This document shows, in pieces, positions 35,200 to 46,412 of a DNA stretch of 64,000 nt. The DNA lies in assembly GCA_949825065.1 (NCBI GenBank), contig OX463838.1, forward strand, positions 6,860,251-6,924,250, written 5' to 3'. The first letter of the stretch is position 1; each line of letters starts with the position of its first letter. This DNA is from Odontocerum albicorne (taxonomy: Eukaryota; Arthropoda; Insecta; Trichoptera; Odontoceridae). The translations under genes and the position numbers were made by a program. The notes below the pieces were generated by a model. The model was given only the letters and a program-made list of their open reading frames with translations, did not search any database and was not told the DNA's origin.

Positions 35200-35508
35200 T
35201 TAGCTATTTCTAAAAATTGTTGTGATATTCTGGCGAATACTATACGAGTATATACTTATATTAAAAATATCTAAATTGTTGCCAAACTTGTTTCCAAGTC
35301 TTTGCATACGAATTATAGAGGAGTTGATTTTATAATTAGTAGAGCAATTTTCGATATAAAAGGGATTGACCTGTCTTGTGGAGCTAGTGGGAATACGAAA
35401 TGAAATGCTTGCGAGTAAGTGAGGTGCATCAATCACTGAGTGAATGATTTTGTATAGCAGTACTATATCGGCGGTTTTTCTTCTGTCACACAGCTTCAAA
35501 AGTTTCAT
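35200..35508 (-). mobile_element. LINE ORF2 C-terminal fragment
   Basis: Reads LCDRRKTADIVLLYKIIHSV, then FRIPTSSTRQVNPFYIENCS and IIRMQRLGNKFG, the same type of C-terminal region as at 30677-31329 but a diverged copy. Confidence 0.55.
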
Positions 35509-36304
35509 TGCATTTAATAAGTTATGAAAGTCTATTTAATTATATATATTTTTGACCCTCCCGTCAACTTTCCTACGCATTGATAAATAGCTGAATACTT
35601 TTTCTTTACAATTTTCCAATTCTGTTTTTGAGTAGTTATATTTTTTTGAAACGTTTTTCTTGATTGGAGTTTTAAATTTATGAGACTCGCCAGTTTAGAT
35701 TGGATGAAAAATTCGTTTTCGTATTGAATTACGCTACCCGATATATGGAATACAAATGAATTCATTCGTCATGTTTGCTTTGCTTTGATACGCTTGAATA
35801 AATTCACAAAATGGCAATGGAGTATTTATTTAAATTAATCGACGGGTTCAAATTGAAAGAAACAGCATATGAATAATCAATTCCTTATCCAGATAAATGA
35901 AATAAAAACGATCAAAATGAACAAAGGGTTGTTTTTTATAATCAAGTTTCAATCAGATCCTGGTTTAAAAATACCATCTTGAGGTAAATTTCAAATTTTA
36001 CGCTGAAAAGCTAGTGTATATTGATACTTGTATGTTATACGTCTGGGATTCGTAAAAAATGTTTGGAATAATATTTTTACTATGATTCAAATAGTTTTTA
36101 ATGAAATTTTATACTAAGGAACTAAACATTTTCATACATGTGGTAGTTTTTTTAAAGGAGGAAGAGGTTTTAATTTTTATGTTAATGAAATCTATTTTAG
36201 ATTTATCGCGCATTTTTAAATATAACGCGCAACCGTTGATATGGAGCCTTGCTAATAGAACTATAAATGTTAATAGCTAAGTATAGCTCAAAGAATTTAA
36301 TCAG

Positions 36305-37303
36305 GATAAAACTATGTATTCTCTTATATGTATGCCTTATTTGCGTGAGATAAAACTATGTATTCTCTTACATGTATGCCTTGTTTGCGTCAGATAAAAC
36401 TATGTATTCTCTTACATGTATGCCTTGTTTGCGTGAGATAAAACTATGTATTCTCTTACATGTATGCCTTGTTTGCGTGAGATAAAACTATGTATGTATT
36501 CTCTCACATGTATGCCTTGTTTGCGTGAGATAAAACTATGTATGTATTCTCTTGCATGTATGCCTTGTTTGCGTGAGATAAAACGATGTATTCTCTTAAA
36601 TGTATGCCTTGTTTGCACGAGATAAAACTATATATTATCTCACATGTATGTCTTGTTTGCGTGAGATAAAACTATTTATTCTCTTTCATGTATGTCTTGT
36701 TTGCGTGAGATAAAAAAAATATTTCCGAGAAAGACTTTATTACCGAAAACATAAATTTCGAAGACACATTTAAATTTTGATAAACCTAGATATATCACCC
36801 CGTTTCCCTATTTTCTTACATGTATGCCTTGTTTGCGTGAGATAAAACTACGTATTCTTTTACATGTATGCCTTGTTTGCGTGGGATAAAACTATGTATT
36901 ATCTTACATGTATGCCTTGTTTGCGTGAGATAAAACTATGTATGTATTCTCTTACATGTATGCCTTGTTTGCGTGAGATAAAACTATGTATTCTCTTACA
37001 TGTATGCCTTGTTTGCGTGAGATAAAACTATGTATGTATTCTCTCACATGTATGCCTTGTTTGCGTGAGATAAAACGATGTATTCTCTTAAATGTATGCC
37101 TTGTTTGCACGAGATAAAACTATATATTATCTCACATGTATGTCTTGTTTGCGTGAGATAAAACTATTTATTCTCTTTCATGTATGTCTTGTTTGCGTGA
37201 GATAAAAAAAATATTTCCGAGAAAGACTTTATTACCGAAAACATAAATTTCGAAGGCACATTTAAATTTTGATAAACCTAGATATATCACCCCGTTTCCC
37301 TAC
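36305..37303. repeat. 44-bp tandem repeat in two ~500-bp higher-order blocks
   Basis: Unit CATGTATGCCTTGTTTGCGT plus GAGATAAAACTATG, with or without an extra TATG. Each block (36305-36806 and 36807-37303) ends with the same ~95-bp spacer (ATTTCCGAGAAAGACTTTAT ... CCCCGTTTCCCTA). A LINE D 3' region follows directly. Confidence 0.9.
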
Positions 37304-37790
37304 TGAGATAAACAATGAGAAGAAAGTGCCAGATTTTCCTATTTCAACACACATATTTAACCACTTTCATACATCTTCTCATACAGCTCCTACGATTTCT
37401 CTCAGTTGTTACATTTCTTTCATTCGAAATATAATTCACTAGGTCCAATTACACTTTCCACAATTTTTCTTGACTACATATTTCACTCACATTTGCCACT
37501 TGCATTTAAAATACTTTTCTTCATCTAACTCGATACATCAATTTAAAGTTTAAATTAATCTCTAATCACTTTATTCCCTATTCAATCGTACATTGTCACC
37601 CCTTCTTCTCAGTGCTACCAGTTTTACAGCGTTTATTTAACTTCTTCCACTCTTTTTCCCATTTCCACGTATTACTCTCACACATTACTATTACTCTCAC
37701 AAGTTGATACTAAAATACTTTTGTGAACTATCATCTAAGAAGATCTTGGTAGCACCATTTTTATTTTCTATCATCCGTTTTTTGACTATA
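37304..37790 (-). mobile_element. LINE D 3' part, copy
   Basis: Reverse copy with CATCTTCTCATACAGCTCC, a CACTAGGTCCAATTACACTTTCC block and a diverged remainder. It directly follows the 44-bp satellite. Confidence 0.6.
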
Positions 37791-38477
37791 TAAAAAAATT
37801 ACTGCTTAGCAATGTTTTGCAACAAAAGGTCACCTCAAACAAATGAGTGTCTTACATTAAATTTTGCCGACACCTTATGAATTATTTTAAGTTAATGTAA
37901 CGAATTTCGAACAGTAAGAATTATATTTGGAATGATGAAATAAAAACTTGCTGGGAGTATTAAGATTTAAAAAAAAAATTTAACTATTTTTCTTGACCGC
38001 GTCCAATTAATATTGTATTACTTCTTTCTTCCAGAAACTTTTCCATTAAAATATCGATTGTTAATTTATTGAAGCTTAATTCGTTGAAACTTTAAATTAT
38101 CTAGAATTGTCTTGATGGTATTAAATTGATTCATATAATTGCATTATGACTTTAATTTGGTTGCACAAATCTTCTTAGTTAAGATGGGTAGTCTATTTAA
38201 AGAAAAACAGGATTTAAAAAGGAATATCAAAATTAAAAAAACACACAAAAAGCATCGTCTATAATAAATTTAAATTACGTTTTATTTATTTTGTTCACTT
38301 TGCTCAAGGGAAATAAATTGAGAAAGTTTTAATTTCTTTACTTCAAAAGGTACTTTGTAAAATAGTTAACGCCATAATGACTTACAAAGGATTACCAGTT
38401 CAATAACCCACAACGAACTTCTCTAGACGACTAGCAAAAATATTTTTTACCTTTATTGGAGAAGCAAAAAATCTAAA

Positions 38478-38655
38478 GCATTGGCCTTCTGTGTCATATA
38501 TTAACCACGTATAAACATGCGAACATTGACATTGTGTGTAATATATTAACCATGTATAAACATGCGAACATTGGCCTTCTGTGTAATACATTAACCACGT
38601 AACATGCGAACATTGGCCTTTTGTGTAATGTGTTAACCACGTGTAAACATGTGAA
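38478..38655. repeat. ~45-bp tandem repeat, four copies
   Basis: Unit CATTGGCCTTCTGTGTAATA plus TTAACCACGTATAAACATGC. Confidence 0.85.
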
Positions 38656-39113
38656 CAAAAGAATGAAAATAAAACAATATCAACTCATCCTAGATTTTGG
38701 AGTAATACAAAATATATTTAATCTCAAGTTGTTTCCTTTTTATTCTCCTTTCCTAGAAAAGACAAGTCTAATGGCGAAAAAAAAACTCTGCGATTTGACA
38801 TAGGTTTAGGCTAACTTCTCCATTTTTTATTTTTCATGCACCCAATATGTATCCATATTAATTCTACCCCAGCAAATTTCAATTTTCATGAAGTCTCAAA
38901 TGAGATCTTCTTCATGAAACTGGAAATTTCAAACATGAAGTATATCGGAGAATCCTCGATGGAAAGCATAAATTCGTTATGTCCTCCCCACAGATGCTTG
39001 ATTATTTAAAATAGATATTGAAATATGCACAGCATTCGCTTCATGCATATTCTTCTCTCTTAAACAGCACGTTACTCTCATCTTCGGAATGAAAATTTAG
39101 TAAAACATTTCAA

Positions 39114-39324
<211 letters not shown>

Positions 39325-39960
39325 TAAATATTAATAATAAATATAATATACTATAATATATAAATATTGAGAATAACTTTCACATCTTTTCTTTGTTCTT
39401 ATGAAATTTTGAAATATTTTCATAAACACATATTTTTGTTAACTAACCCTAACTTCATCCAGTTTCAATTTATCTTACTTTAGTTATTGTTTTACAATTT
39501 CAATATTCAATCCAATGAGATATTAAATTCGTTTTGTTTACTTGACTTCTAAATTTATATTAATTGTGTTTTATAACGCTTAGCTCGTAATAACTTACAA
39601 AATGGAGAAAATATTTTTTGTCGGTTTTTAAAGAACTATATAATTATTTTTTTTGGTAGTACTAAAAGTTATAAAATCATTAAATTTATTCAGCAAAAGG
39701 GATGATACAAATGAAAAGCAAATATCAAAAATGTTTCTAATAATTAAAGTAGATGGATATTTCTATTTATTTTCAGCCTTTTGTGAACAATACTTAAAGA
39801 AAATAAAGAAACCAACCCTTAGGTAACAATAAATCTTAATTGAATAATTACTTTATCTTCGGTCTAATGGGCTCCGCTTTCCCTCTTAAATGATTGTTCA
39901 GTTTAAATGCACATTATTTAAAAAAGCACAATCGAATTAATTAATTTTACTACCTGATTT

Positions 39961-40128
39961 GACAACCTCCGTGGCCTAGTTGGTAAGACATATGATCCAG
40001 AAGTTACGAGCTCGATTCCTGTTGGAATACCTACGAGTATTAAAAAAAAAAGCTTTTGGTCTGGCTTTTACTTAAGGCTTCGTAAACATATTTCTAGTTG
40101 ATTGGAGGAAATTGCCACATGGTAGTAA
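39961..40128 (+). mobile_element. tRNA-derived SINE, diverged
   Basis: GACAACCTCCGTGGCCTAGT, GAGCTCGATTCC and the tail GGAAATTGCCACATGG. Ends about 400 bp before channel exon B. Confidence 0.8.
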
Positions 40129-40533
40129 TCAAACAAGTTTGTACTGTATACAAAAAAAGTGTTATATACGATTCATTTGGATGCTGCTGTCAGACGTGAT
40201 TTGTTTATTAATTGTGGGTTGGAAACCCGAGTTACAGCACCCTTGAGATGAGTTTGCTTTCAAAACAATGCTTTATAAAATTTTCCTTTCAATTGGATTA
40301 ATTTGTACAGAAAACAGGGTCATTGCTGATTGAATATACATTTTTTTTTCTTAAATGATGTAGGGATTCCAACCATCGATGCATTTTTTTACTTATAAAA
40401 TCTTAATTCTAATAAAAACTGTACGTTAGTCAAATAATATCATATAAAAAAGAGAGTCTTTTGAATATCAATAAATGCATATTTGTGTGCTCCGTGTATT
40501 TTTTTTAACTGAAATATTTGTCTTTTGTTCCAG
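40129..40533 (+). other. Intron end upstream of exon B
   Basis: Unique AT-rich sequence leading to the polypyrimidine tract and acceptor at 40521-40533. Nothing else recognised. Confidence 0.6.
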
Positions 40534-40848
40534 GTGGCTCCCAACATCATAGATTTCATCAGATCACCAGTGAATATCATCGATTTTATCGCAACACTGA
40601 GCTTCTATATGGATGTCATCGTCGAGTCCAGCATGACGCATAAAAACAGTGACAAAACTGACATCCTCGAGTTCATATCCATCATCAAGATCTTGCGACT
40701 CTTCAAGCTGACCAGACACTCCCCTGGTTTGAAGATCCTCATCCACACCTTCAAGGCTTCTGCCAAGGAGCTGACCCTTCTCGTGTTTTTCTTAGTGCTC
40801 GGCATTGTGGTATTCGCCAGTCTTGTCTTCTATGCTGAAAGATTGCAG
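40534..40848 (+). CDS. Shaw: Shaw/Kv3-type voltage-gated K+ channel, internal exon B (S3 to S5)
   Basis: Continues exon A after a 20.9-kb intron. The acceptor is TTTTGTTCCAG and the donor CAG|GTAGGT. Both junctions are phase 0, giving 105 codons. It starts [18 protein letters not shown]: the S2-S3 linker, then S3 at residues ~12-30. A short S3-S4 loop rich in charged residues follows. S4 is residues ~48-68, with basic residues at every third position (K52, R55, K58, R61), but E46 and S49 occupy the outer positions that carry arginine in Shaker channels; this reduced gating charge is typical of Shaw. The S4-S5 linker [19 protein letters not shown] and S5 to residue ~100 follow, ending FYAERLQ before the turret. 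The selectivity filter (TVGYGD) and S6 must lie in a later exon; I saw none in the remaining 23 kb. Confidence 0.95.
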
Positions 40849-40934
40849 GTAGGTAATTTTTTTTATTCTCAATATATTATTTTTGCTCTAATGTGTGTTC
40901 TAAGATAACAATATAAAATGTATTATGGAAACAA

Positions 40935-41200
40935 ACTAATAAGGGAGAATCAAAACCTGCTAATATGATAGTTTATAACAGAATTCTAGTACCAACTTTA
41001 ATATATATGTAGAAGTGAAACGAGGAAAATAGGGAAAATATCTAAAAAGAACCAAATACTATATATAAACAACTGACAAAGCAAATAAACATTTCAAAAA
41101 TGAGTGTAATGCGTGTTAGAAAAAAACCAAGGAAATTGTGATTGGATCAAGTGAACGATATTTTGAATGAAACGAATGTTCAAAAGTCAGAAGTCGTAAG
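40935..41200 (+). mobile_element. LINE D, left part, interrupted by a GC-rich insertion
   Basis: Reads VYNRILVPTLIYM, MRVRKKPRKL and LDQVNDILNETNV just downstream of channel exon B. Cut at 41201 by the 487-bp insertion. Confidence 0.65.
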
Positions 41201-41207
41201 AGTTGTA

Positions 41208-41694
41208 GTTTGGCGAAAGCCAAACTTTCAGTTGGAGATAAAGGAATGGTACTCACGGGTGTTGATGACGGGAGTCGGAGGTATCGGCTGATCTTCCAGG
41301 ACTCTTGGAGCGTCACAGCGGTTGGTGATTTATTCGTCTGGTTCTTCTGGTTGAAGAGGTCGGTCACGTGGTTGAGAACCCATTCGCACTGGTTCGTCGT
41401 TGATGAAGCGGGCCGCCGGCGGCCGGCCCGGTCCGAGATGTCCCCCCGATCGTGGTCTGTGCGTAAGTGGACGAGACGACCGGAATATGTTCGTCGAGTT
41501 AAAACCGTTATACTGCGACAATACTATAATTTAGGATAGTTGCGAATAATATTAAACGAATTTGCGGGAATAATACCACATCGAGACTGGGCCGTCCGCG
41601 AGGACAGGGCGGCCCAACATGACGGGAGTTGGCAGCGACAGCAGGGGAGGCCCAACATCGGGACGATATTTCCCGTCACGCTTCGGCGTGAACA
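41208..41694. mobile_element. GC-rich insertion of unknown class with 7-bp target duplication
   Basis: A 487-bp block sits inside a LINE D copy and is bounded by the direct repeat AGTTGTA (41201-41207 and 41695-41701). It is far more GC-rich than its surroundings. It has a small hairpin at each end (TTTGGCGAAAGCCAAA and CACGCTTCGGCGTG) and stronger hairpins inside (GGGCCGCCGGCGGCCGGCCC; GGGCCGTCC...GGGCGGCCC). It holds no convincing protein. Ends are not inverted repeats, so it is neither a simple MITE nor an obvious solo LTR. Confidence 0.65.
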
Positions 41695-41701
41695 AGTTGT
41701 A

Positions 41702-41815
41702 TTAGACGCATGTATGTTATGTCGAAAAAGCGATACGTTACTATGCGAAAGTCTGGCATCCGTTCTTATGCCTACTCTGACAAGGAAAAAGTGTGATGGT
41801 ATGTATGTAATGAAA
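41702..41815 (+). mobile_element. LINE D, right part
   Basis: Resumes after the insertion and ends CCTACTCTGACAAGGAAAAA and GTGATGGTATGTATGTAATG, the family's 3' tail. Confidence 0.62.
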
Positions 41816-42349
41816 TGGATTTAATACTTTTTATTTAGGCCTGTTAACTGGTTTCACTCAAAGACTCCCGAGTGGTTTTACAAGAATGATGGACCATTTA
41901 TTCTAAAGTTGGTCGTTATAATAATGATCATATGCGCTAGATGTGTGCAGTTTTCATCATCTTGCTACGTGGCGTATTATTTCTAACCTTTAATTATTAC
42001 GAATTGTAAGTTAACGTATTTACTCTAGTGATTCTAAATTCTAAAATGCAATATTTTGGATGAAATAAGGTGGTGACTCTCGGAAATATTCTTCAACATG
42101 TACGAAACATCAATTCCAATATGTTGGAGGAGGAGAGGTACCATATGTGTATAGCAGCCACATTTTCTTCTCAGTGTTATTTCTTAGGTGTATAAGCTTA
42201 TATATACCTAAGAAAGTTCGACCGATCTTTCCCTTAGAGAAATTACTAATTACAACAATCCTTATATTTTCAATGTTTTACGAAAGGTCCTGAATTGTTA
42301 AATCGAACAATCATCAAAAATTGTTAAAAATGTGTAAAAGTTAATACAT

Positions 42350-42520
42350 ACATACTATCACACCACCTTCTTATTGGCGTAGGCAGAGAGGAGAGAGGGT
42401 CAAACTTTCCTATAGCGACACACACCTTTGGTCTCTTCTACATCCAGATCCTTAGATTTTTTATATTTTTTTCTTTTGAATTATCATGCACTCAATCCAG
42501 CCACACTTTCCTTGGTCTTC
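42350..42520 (-). mobile_element. LINE D, left part of a copy split by the solo LTR
   Basis: Reverse copy: ATACTATCACACCACCTTCT, TTGGCGTAGGCAGAGAGG, CACTCAATCCAGCCACAC, stopping at the LTR start. Confidence 0.66.
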
Positions 42521-42974
42521 TAGGGAATACCGTCGTCCCTAAATATTGTCAACATGCACGGTCAACGACCGACGAAACGAACTTTGGATATGTCCAAAGT
42601 TCGCATACCAGAACATCAATATTGTTTACACGCAAATAATATTTACGTTACATTCCACGGTGGAAAGAGAACGCATCGCGTTGTCTCGCCGTTTTCGCCG
42701 ATAAACATTCTACCCACTATATTATCCGCAACGTCTGCAAACACCTCTGCACGCGCAGGAGTGAGATAAAGTATATATTGCGGGCGCATTCACGCACATC
42801 TATAAATACCTACTTATCGACAAATAAAGATTATTATTCCCTTGACCATTCATTGCTGTTTACTATTCATTGATTGTTCACTCTCACTTCCCGCATTCCT
42901 GAATCGACGTATTTTATTTTAAATACAAAACAATCATAATCATCACGACGTATCAATAAGGCATTCCGCTAAAG
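42521..42974 (+). mobile_element. Solo LTR, Ty3/Gypsy-like (same family as 57219-57684)
   Basis: About 454 bp inserted in a LINE D copy: LINE D sequence stops at ~42520 and resumes at 42975. It aligns over its whole length with the reverse complement of 57219-57684: shared blocks AATATTGTC, CGGTCAAYGACC, the GCGGGCGCA block, TATAAATACCTAC and the end GCATTCCGCTAAAG. TATAAATA and AATAAA are placed as expected for an LTR promoter and polyadenylation signal. Confidence 0.75.
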
Positions 42975-43216
42975 TCTCTACCACGCCTTTCTCTCAAATT
43001 TGCACTTTGAATATGTTGTGTAAGTCTTTCTTCATCCATTCCTTCCATATATCCGAACCCTCTAAAAGAGCTTTTCTTTGTCATAGTTAACTTATCAGCC
43101 TTAATTTCACGTCCATCTCTATGCACTTTATTCACTATTCTGTCAAACATTTTCATCCCATATATAATTCTCAGTGCACGCATTTCTACAGTATTTAGTC
43201 GATTCTTTTTAGTCAA
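42975..43216 (-). mobile_element. LINE D, right part of the split copy
   Basis: Minus-strand frame reads LNTVEMRALRIIYGMKMFDR, RGFGYMEGMDEERLTQHIQS, ANLRERRGRD, the C-terminal region, continuing the sequence broken at 42520. Confidence 0.7.
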
Positions 43217-43730
43217 TTAATAACTTAACGAAACGTTTTTATTAGTTGGCATAAAATATATAAATAATGTATCAAATGTTGTCTTTTGAATATTATATTC
43301 AATAGTTCAAACAATAACATATTTCCTCGTTAGTTCAAAAAATTACAATATTCAAAATAAAATCATTATGCTCACAAATTGATTAAAAGGTTTCCTATGG
43401 AAACAGTTCCAATAGGTTATTAATTAGTTTCCAATCAGACTTCGAGCTCTGTGCTAGATCTCCTCATGAAGCTGGGTACTTCCTTAACTAAAGGAAAGCC
43501 ACTTCATTGGCTTCTCGCAGATCGGTCTATTGGGTGCTTCCTATTTATCGTGATTGATAATGCTCCACTCGACCTAAGACATAATTGCTAAGCGGAAGTA
43601 AGTCTTCAAGCGTGATTTGATTGCGGAAAATAACCGATAATTCGTATTCTCATTTAATAAAGATACTTTCACCTTGACGAAGAAATAAGGTCAGTTATAA
43701 TTAATTCAATCTGCAAATAAATCTATCTGG

Positions 43731-44070
43731 GTTTTCATTAATATTCGAGCTAAAACTCTAGTTAATTTTAAATTAAAACAGTGTTAAATTTGTCAAAGCT
43801 TTCGAGTTAAACTTTGTGGAACGTCATATATTAATATTAAAAAATAAATAACTTTGTTATTGCACTAATTATATTCATCAAAGCTACATTTGTTTCTGCC
43901 TCCTATTCCAAGGTTTTCATTAATATTCGAGCTAAAACTCTAGTTAATTTTAAATTAAAACATTGTTAAATTTAACAAAGCTTTCGAGTTAAACTTTGTG
44001 GAATTTCATATTAAAAAAACAAATTACTTTGTTATTGAACTAATTATATTCATCAACGCTTTATTTTTTT
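43731..44070. repeat. ~181-bp direct duplication
   Basis: TTTTCATTAATATTCGAGCT through ACTAATTATATTCATCAA occurs twice (from ~43733 and ~43914) with few differences. Confidence 0.88.
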
Positions 44071-44344
44071 CTGCATATATATATCTTTGGAATAGGAATT
44101 CCAAAGCTCTCTTTAGGCAAAATGGTTGAACAGGAACGCATGAAGAAAGCTTTGGGATATGAGGTAAAAAGACATATAGCGGGAAATAATGCAATTAGAA
44201 AAATAACAAAGTGATTTGTTGTTCAATACTCATTTTGTAATTTTCTTTAAAATTATAACGAAAGTATTTACATAAAAGGATATCAGATCATTATTTAAAT
44301 CTCTAATTAAATATTAGCAATGTTTAACTTTTTGCAAACATTAA

Positions 44345-44400
44345 TACAATCACACATATTTCTTGTTGGGGTAGGCAGAGAGGACATTGTGCCAATCTGT
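44345..44400 (-). mobile_element. LINE D 3' end fragment
   Basis: Only CTTGTTGGGGTAGGCAGAGA and a few flanking bases remain. Confidence 0.4.
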
Positions 44401-44879
44401 ATTATCAAGATATACCTTCTTTTCCCAATTTTACTAATAAAATTGAATAAATTCTGTTATTTATATAAAAACAAATTCCCAATATATTCAACATTTTTAA
44501 ACTACAAGAAAATGGAAAAAAATATTACAAAAACCAGCAAAAAAATGTGACAAGTGTTTTAAATTAATGTTTTTCAGCTGATTCAAGCATGCACAGTTAA
44601 TCGATATTCTTTGAAAAAAATAACATGTTAAATGTAGTAGATTTCGATAGAAACCCTGCCTATTTCGGAAGGTTCCATGCTGCAACTTCCGGAAAATTTC
44701 AATATTCTTTCTCCGATGCTAGGCAAGTCTTCGGTACTTTAATCAAGGTCGTTGTTTATTTTGTAATATATAAACTTTTAAAAAAGTAAATGGTTATAAA
44801 AGTAAGGAAGTACGTTAATGAGGACTTCTAAAGATTCTACTAACTTATGATTACTGTACAATTACGCCATTTCAAAAGA

Positions 44880-45185
44880 CACGTTTATTGGAGCACCAAT
44901 TTACAATAGTCAGAAATGATCTCTTGGACGAGAGGGTGATCGCTGTCGTGGACCTGACTGATGGTGTTACAGCTGCCGGAGAGTCTCGTTTGGTGAAGAT
45001 AACTCTAGACCACAGTTGTTGCAAAACTCTGCTTCAAACTCAACGCCACGATGGCTCACTCAGAACTGACTGACCATACCGAACGCTCGCCGCTCATCCG
45101 CACGTGACTTCAAACACAAGGTGCGTCGTGTTTGCGAACGTTTGAGCGGGACCGCGAAATGGCAACACCGATATAAATATTTGTG
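44880..45185. other. GC-richer block, origin unknown
   Basis: Contains GTCGTGGACCTGACTGATGG and CACGTGACTTCAAACACAAG. No repeat partner in the window and no recognised protein. Confidence 0.3.
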
Positions 45186-45805
45186 CGTTTGTAAACCACC
45201 CTAAAGTGACAGCTCACAAGTTATTTTCTAAGTGTCAGACACTGTAAACTTGAACATTACCGAAGGCTGTATGAATTGAACTGAGAGCACTTTGGTGTTA
45301 AAAAATATGAAGATGGATTCAGTTATGACGCCTATTTTAAAAAAATAAATAGGCGCAAGGATGCAATGCGCCACTTGTAATCATCCAATGCGCCACGGTT
45401 TGGCCACCCCGGTTCTAGTCATGCAATTTAAAAAATCGACGCCTTTTGTATAGTAATTGGCAAGGACTCCAACTTATTCGAAACTACTAACTTGATTATC
45501 GTTATATTGTATTTTTTCATAATGTATTCTTCAAGAGAGAGAATAAAACAACAGAAGTTTTATCTTGAAAGCTTCAAACAATATTTTAACATAATTGAAA
45601 GTTTCAATAGTGATCTCAATTTTTTGTTTTTATTCTTATTGAATAAACTTAGTTACTTAGACAAAATTATTTAATTCTTTATCAAAACAATTTAAAACTA
45701 TTAAAATTTACTAAAATGGGGTCAAAATATTTAAACGAAGAAAAAAATGCTCCTCTCGTTGAAATATTTTATTTAAGTAAAAAAGAGCAAACAAAATTAT
45801 ATCTA

Positions 45806-45912
45806 TTGGGTGTTAACATAAGTTTTGTCCGTTTTTTTTACAATTTCAAAATGAGCACCAAAAGTAAAACAAAATTGTAAAGGTTATACGTCATTCGAAA
45901 GAAAATTTTCTG
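45806..45912 (+). mobile_element. Short mariner-like MITE, copy 2 (left part)
   Basis: After TA it starts TTGGGTGTTAACATAAG and runs parallel to 25958-26075 up to GAAAATTTTCTG. I could not find the right end. Confidence 0.5.
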
Positions 45913-46410
45913 TTTTTTTCGCATTGGATTAAAAGGGATTTCAGATTTATTTTTGTTTCAGATATTTGAAAAACCTTTTCAAAATATTATTTTCATAAAC
46001 GAAGATGAATAGGTAAAAACACATAAAATTATAGTTAAAAGAAAAATTGTATTTTTTTAAATTGTCTTAAAAGCCTCCATGCAGATAACATTAAGTAAAT
46101 TGCCGAAGCGTGAAAATCTCAGCCAAAACACTCAACATGAAAAATCGTGTACGGGAAAAATTGAGGAAGGAAACGAAAAATATATTTCTTTCACGAGTAA
46201 TAATTTATATAAAACGGTACCTGAATATTAAATTAATTTGTTGAGCAAAAAGCGGAAGCCTACTTGGGATGTTTATTATAATAGCTAATTATAATTGTAT
46301 GATAAAATGTTAAAAGATAATTTTTTAATTAGTTCGCAATACCATAAATGTGTTATTTATTTAAAAGTGGTTTCCAGTTATTATTAGCGTCTTGAGGGTT
46401 GACTATGTAA
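45913..46410. other. AT-rich sequence, nothing recognised
   Basis: May hold the decayed right part of the mariner-like MITE at 45806. Confidence 0.4.
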
Positions 46411-46412
46411 TA

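Noticed and set aside
36412..36618. Repetitive open frame (FISRKQGIHVREYIHS)
   Set aside because: A by-product of translating the 44-bp satellite, broken by length variants.
36305..37303. Regular short repeats resembling a CRISPR array
   Set aside because: Units are contiguous with no unique spacers, and this is a eukaryotic intron. The same applies to the arrays at 12481 and 50080.
41210..41539. 109-codon open frame near exon B that might be a channel exon
   Set aside because: It lies wholly within the 487-bp GC-rich insertion bounded by a target duplication, has no channel motifs, and is explained by high GC content.
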